Source: an uncultured Lachnospiraceae bacterium
Lineage (GTDB): Bacteria; Bacillota; Clostridia; Lachnospirales; Lachnospiraceae
Length of the DNA stretch: 7,569 nt
Direction of reading: 5' to 3'
Assembly: GCA_946533525.1 (NCBI GenBank)
Contig: CAMNBW010000069.1
Location: forward strand, 1-7,569
Below, piece after piece: positions 5,228 through 7,569 of this stretch. Position 1 is the first letter of the stretch. Each line of letters begins with the position of its first letter. A model generated the notes under the pieces. The model was not told the origin of the DNA. It saw only the letters and a list, made by a program, of their open reading frames with translations, and made no database searches. The position numbers were made by a program, and so were the translations under genes.

Positions 5228-5914
5228 ATGCTGAAAACGGTAATATTTGATATAGACAATACCTTCTATAATTACGACAGGGCAAACGTAAAGGCGAGGG
5301 CGGCAATAGCCGGCTATGCGGCTGAAAACCTCGGGATGACGGCAGAGGAATTTAATGCCGAATACGACAGGGTCTTTGACGAGCTTATGGAGTATATAGG
5401 AGAGAAGGCAGCCTCCCACAACAGGCTAATTCGCTTAAAGACCATTCTTGAGGAGCGCGGCCTTCCGCTGTATCCCCATGCCATGAAATTGTATGAGCTT
5501 TACTGGAACACGCTTATCGACTGCGCCGAGAGCTATGATGGCTATCTGGAGGCACTGGAGCATGTCCGGTCAAGGGGCTTAAAGATAGGAATAGGCACGA
5601 ATATGACGGCCCGGGTCCAGTTTTTAAAGCTTGAAAAGCTGAAGGTCCTGCCCTATGTGGATTTTTTTATCTGCTCCGAAGAGGTGGGGGAGGAGAAGCC
5701 CTCGGCAAAGCTCTTTGAACGCTGCCTTGAAAAGGCGGGCTGTAAGGCGGAGGAATGTCTGTTCATAGGCGACAGCTTAAAGCACGACATAGTGCCTTCT
5801 CTTCAGGCCGGAATGAAGGCGCTGTGGTTCAAGCCGGAGGGGGGAGACAGCCAGGGCTATGAAAGTTTTAAAGATTATGGGGAGCTTCCCGCGCTTATAG
5901 ACGGGATGATGTGA
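5228..5914 (+). CDS. HAD superfamily IA hydrolase (YjjG-like phosphatase)
   Basis: The 228-residue protein shows all four HAD motifs. Motif I is FDIDNT with D8 (nucleophile) and D10; motif II is T124 in GIGTNM; motif III is K157 in EEVGEEKPS; motif IV is GDSLKHD with D182 and D187. Residues about 15-100 form a helical C1 cap, placing it in subfamily IA, close in pattern to YjjG-type nucleotidases and small phosphosugar phosphatases. It is expected to be a cytosolic Mg-dependent phosphatase. AAGGCGG at 5214-5220 precedes the ATG. It lies 130 bases after ulaB, beyond a strong stem-loop, and only 7 bases before the regulator gene. Because of the context it may dephosphorylate an ascorbate-pathway sugar phosphate or relieve sugar-phosphate stress; this is inference, and a nucleotide phosphatase is equally possible. 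Confidence 0.9.
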   Translation: MLKTVIFDIDNTFYNYDRANVKARAAIAGYAAENLGMTAEEFNAEYDRVFDELMEYIGEKAASHNRLIRLKTILEERGLPLYPHAMKLYELYWNTLIDCAESYDGYLEALEHVRSRGLKIGIGTNMTARVQFLKLEKLKVLPYVDFFICSEEVGEEKPSAKLFERCLEKAGCKAEECLFIGDSLKHDIVPSLQAGMKALWFKPEGGDSQGYESFKDYGELPALIDGMM

Positions 5915-5921
5915 TTTACTT

Positions 5922-6701
5922 ATGCGAAACAGCAGAAAAGATGTGGACAGCAGACAGCTTAATATCCTGAATCTGGTACGGGAGCAGGGGGAGATCCGCT
6001 CGGAGGATATTGCAAAGCGCTACAGTATCTCCATGATGACCGTCAGGAGGGATCTGCAGCTTTTGGAGGAGCGAAAGCTCCTGCGGCGGACTCACGGCGG
6101 GGCAGTATCCTTTGAAAAGGGGTATTCCTTAAACGGGTTAAGCGAGGATATTACAAGGTGCCGGAACAAGATCTCCGAATACGCCTCAACCCTTGTGGAA
6201 TCCGGGGATTCCATATTTATCAACGGAAGCCGTACTGCCCTCAATCTTTTAAAATATATCAATGATAAAAACGTGATGGTCTGCACAAATAACGGCTGGG
6301 CCATAGGAGAGGACTATTCGGGAGGGGTTAACATAAAATTGGCCGGAGGAGAGGTCCGCGATAATATTCTCGTGGGCGAGCTTACCATGCGAAACCTCCT
6401 GGAAATGACCGCGGATAAGACATTTTTGGGCTGCGCCTCCGTCTATGACGACGGGAAATTTCAGTATAATATTCCAAACGAGATAGGTATTAACGAGGCG
6501 ATGATAAGCAGGACCAGAAACGAGCTCTTTATCCTGGCGGACCACACGAAGCTTAAAAGGCAGGAGCACCGTGACGATTCCTACGGAAGCTGCAGCTACG
6601 AGCGGGCGCTGACCCTTGTGACCGACGAGGCCGCTGACCCTTACGTAATAGAGAAGCTCAGGCAGTACGGGATGAAGATCGTCCTGGTGCCATTAGATTG
6701 A
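5922..6701 (+). CDS. DeoR/GlpR-family transcriptional repressor, candidate regulator of the ula genes
   Basis: The 259-residue protein has the DeoR-family layout. A winged helix-turn-helix spans about 11-62, with RSEDIAKRYSISMMTVRRDL (26-45) and the family hallmark RRTHGGAV (55-62). The C-terminal effector domain (about 80-235) has INGSRTALNLL (100-110), TNNGWAI (122-128), LAGGEVRDNILVGELT (140-155), KTFLGCASV (166-174) and ILADHTKLKR (204-213). DeoR-family sensors usually bind a phosphorylated sugar, so L-ascorbate-6-phosphate or a later intermediate is a plausible inducer. Gene position, family and the TTCG-cored elements upstream of ulaG make it the likely repressor, analogous to E. coli UlaR, although the link is inferred. 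No good ribosome binding site precedes the ATG and a stop codon at 5907 rules out a longer start; with only 7 bases after the HAD stop, translation is probably coupled. Confidence 0.92.
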   Translation: MRNSRKDVDSRQLNILNLVREQGEIRSEDIAKRYSISMMTVRRDLQLLEERKLLRRTHGGAVSFEKGYSLNGLSEDITRCRNKISEYASTLVESGDSIFINGSRTALNLLKYINDKNVMVCTNNGWAIGEDYSGGVNIKLAGGEVRDNILVGELTMRNLLEMTADKTFLGCASVYDDGKFQYNIPNEIGINEAMISRTRNELFILADHTKLKRQEHRDDSYGSCSYERALTLVTDEAADPYVIEKLRQYGMKIVLVPLD

Positions 6702-6725
6702 TTTAGCCATATAAAGGATGCAGGG

Positions 6726-7544
6726 ATGGAAAATTTTTCTCAATTTTTATTGTATATACCGGGAATAGTTATTTTTCTCGTGGGCTCGGGCAAGGTAAGG
6801 CAGTACATGAGGATCCATAAAAAGGGAGCCTGCGTCGAAGCCGCCGTTGTTCGCTGCGAGCACGTGGTTAAGAAGGATAAGGCGGACAGGGAGGTCTACA
6901 ATTACTACGATGTGTTCGTAGAATTCGTAAATCCCGAAAACCACCATAAGGAGGGAAGGAGCGTAAAGTCTCCGGTGGAGTATGTCAAGGGACAGCAGGT
7001 TCTGCTCTATCTGGATGGTTCGGGCGGAGATTCCAGGCTGACGCAGGCTGTGGACGAGTCCGTCTTTAATCCCTGGGTGCTGATGGTCATAGGGGCGCTT
7101 TTAGTTGTATTGGCGCTCGAGGAAAACCAGGGCAACGAAGTGGCTGCCATGGCGTGTCTGGCTGCAGTTCTGCTCTTTGTAGGCGGGAGCCTGATCGCAA
7201 ATTATATTCTGCTCAAGCGCAAGGGCCTGCAAAGAATAGATTCCGAGATAGTCGATGTCTATAAGAGGCAGATCTCCAAAGGGACGAAGATCCTGAAGGC
7301 GGATAAATTTACCTACTATCCGATAGTCCGCTACGAGATCGACGGCAGGGAAAACATGAGGATGTGCAATATTAATTCAGGCAGCGCGAATTCCTTCAAG
7401 ACCGGAGAGCATATGCCGCTATATCTGGACCCCGCTTCGGGAAATGTCATGGAGAAGCACGAAAGCATCGGGATCCTTATCGGAGGAAACGTTGTATTTT
7501 GCATCGGCATCCTGGCTGCATTGAGTATCTTGTCGGCCATCTGA
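6726..7544 (+). CDS. DUF3592-like membrane protein with duplicated domain
   Basis: The 272-residue protein has four hydrophobic segments at about 6-21, 115-131, 139-160 and 248-270. Between them are two soluble stretches of about 90 residues that look like copies of one domain. The first (about 30-97) has KKG, then EAAVVRCEHVV, YYDVFVEF and KGQQVLLYLD. The second (about 165-236) has KRKG, then SEIVDVYKRQ, YYPIVRYEIDG and TGEHMPLYLDP. This pattern of a variable strand, YxPxVxYxxxG and a final GxxVxxxxDP fits DUF3592-type proteins of unknown function. AAAGGA at 6713-6718 supports the ATG, 24 bases after the regulator stop. Co-transcription with the HAD and regulator genes is likely, but nothing ties it to ascorbate. 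The DUF3592 label is by pattern recall and the function is unknown. Confidence 0.8.
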   Translation: MENFSQFLLYIPGIVIFLVGSGKVRQYMRIHKKGACVEAAVVRCEHVVKKDKADREVYNYYDVFVEFVNPENHHKEGRSVKSPVEYVKGQQVLLYLDGSGGDSRLTQAVDESVFNPWVLMVIGALLVVLALEENQGNEVAAMACLAAVLLFVGGSLIANYILLKRKGLQRIDSEIVDVYKRQISKGTKILKADKFTYYPIVRYEIDGRENMRMCNINSGSANSFKTGEHMPLYLDPASGNVMEKHESIGILIGGNVVFCIGILAALSILSAI

Positions 7545-7569
7545 CAAACGCTTAAGAATCCGCTGATTT
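7545..7569. other. Right-edge remnant, nothing identifiable
   Basis: Only 25 bases remain after the membrane-protein stop. CGCTTAAGAATCCGCTG is too short to judge as part of a terminator, and no gene start is visible. Confidence 0.6.

Overview
The window reads as a chromosomal carbohydrate-catabolism locus from a low-to-mid GC Firmicute. A clostridial, probably Lachnospiraceae-type, genome fits best: strong AGGAGG-type ribosome binding sites, frequent AGG/AGA and ATA codons, and AT-rich intergenic DNA. The taxon is an inference from style, not proven. No rRNA, tRNA, CRISPR array, transposase or integrase gene is visible.

Layout. Bases 1-1013 (minus strand) hold the first 337 residues of a cytoplasmic-looking FG-GAP/VCBS-type beta-propeller protein that runs off the left edge. 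Bases 1014-1487 are a 474-bp divergent regulatory region. It has near-consensus promoters facing both ways and at least five copies of a 13-bp element, AAACGAACATAAA. From 1488 a rightward cluster begins: ulaG (L-ascorbate-6-phosphate lactonase), ulaC (PTS EIIA), ulaA (PTS EIIC permease) and ulaB (PTS EIIB). A HAD-IA phosphatase, a DeoR/GlpR-family repressor (UlaR-like) and a two-domain DUF3592-like membrane protein follow.

How it works together. The UlaA/B/C phosphotransferase would import L-ascorbate as L-ascorbate-6-phosphate, and UlaG would open its lactone ring. The downstream decarboxylase and epimerases (UlaD, UlaE, UlaF) are absent from this window, so the pathway must finish elsewhere or differ. 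The DeoR-family protein is the natural candidate to bind the 13-bp elements. One copy lies exactly in the spacer of the rightward promoter, and a weaker copy lies at the same place in the leftward promoter. The two promoters share the 12-bp sequence CTTGAAAAACGA in mirrored orientation, so the propeller gene and the ula genes look like one regulon. The multi-operator divergent design resembles the looping control known for the E. coli ulaG-ulaA region, with the beta-propeller gene in place of one arm.

Each of the three gaps from ulaC to the HAD gene carries a substantial hairpin. The most elaborate are the double hairpin before ulaA and the roughly 21-bp imperfect hairpin after ulaB. The most novel elements are the ascorbate-linked cytosolic propeller protein, the operator architecture and the hairpin-punctuated operon.
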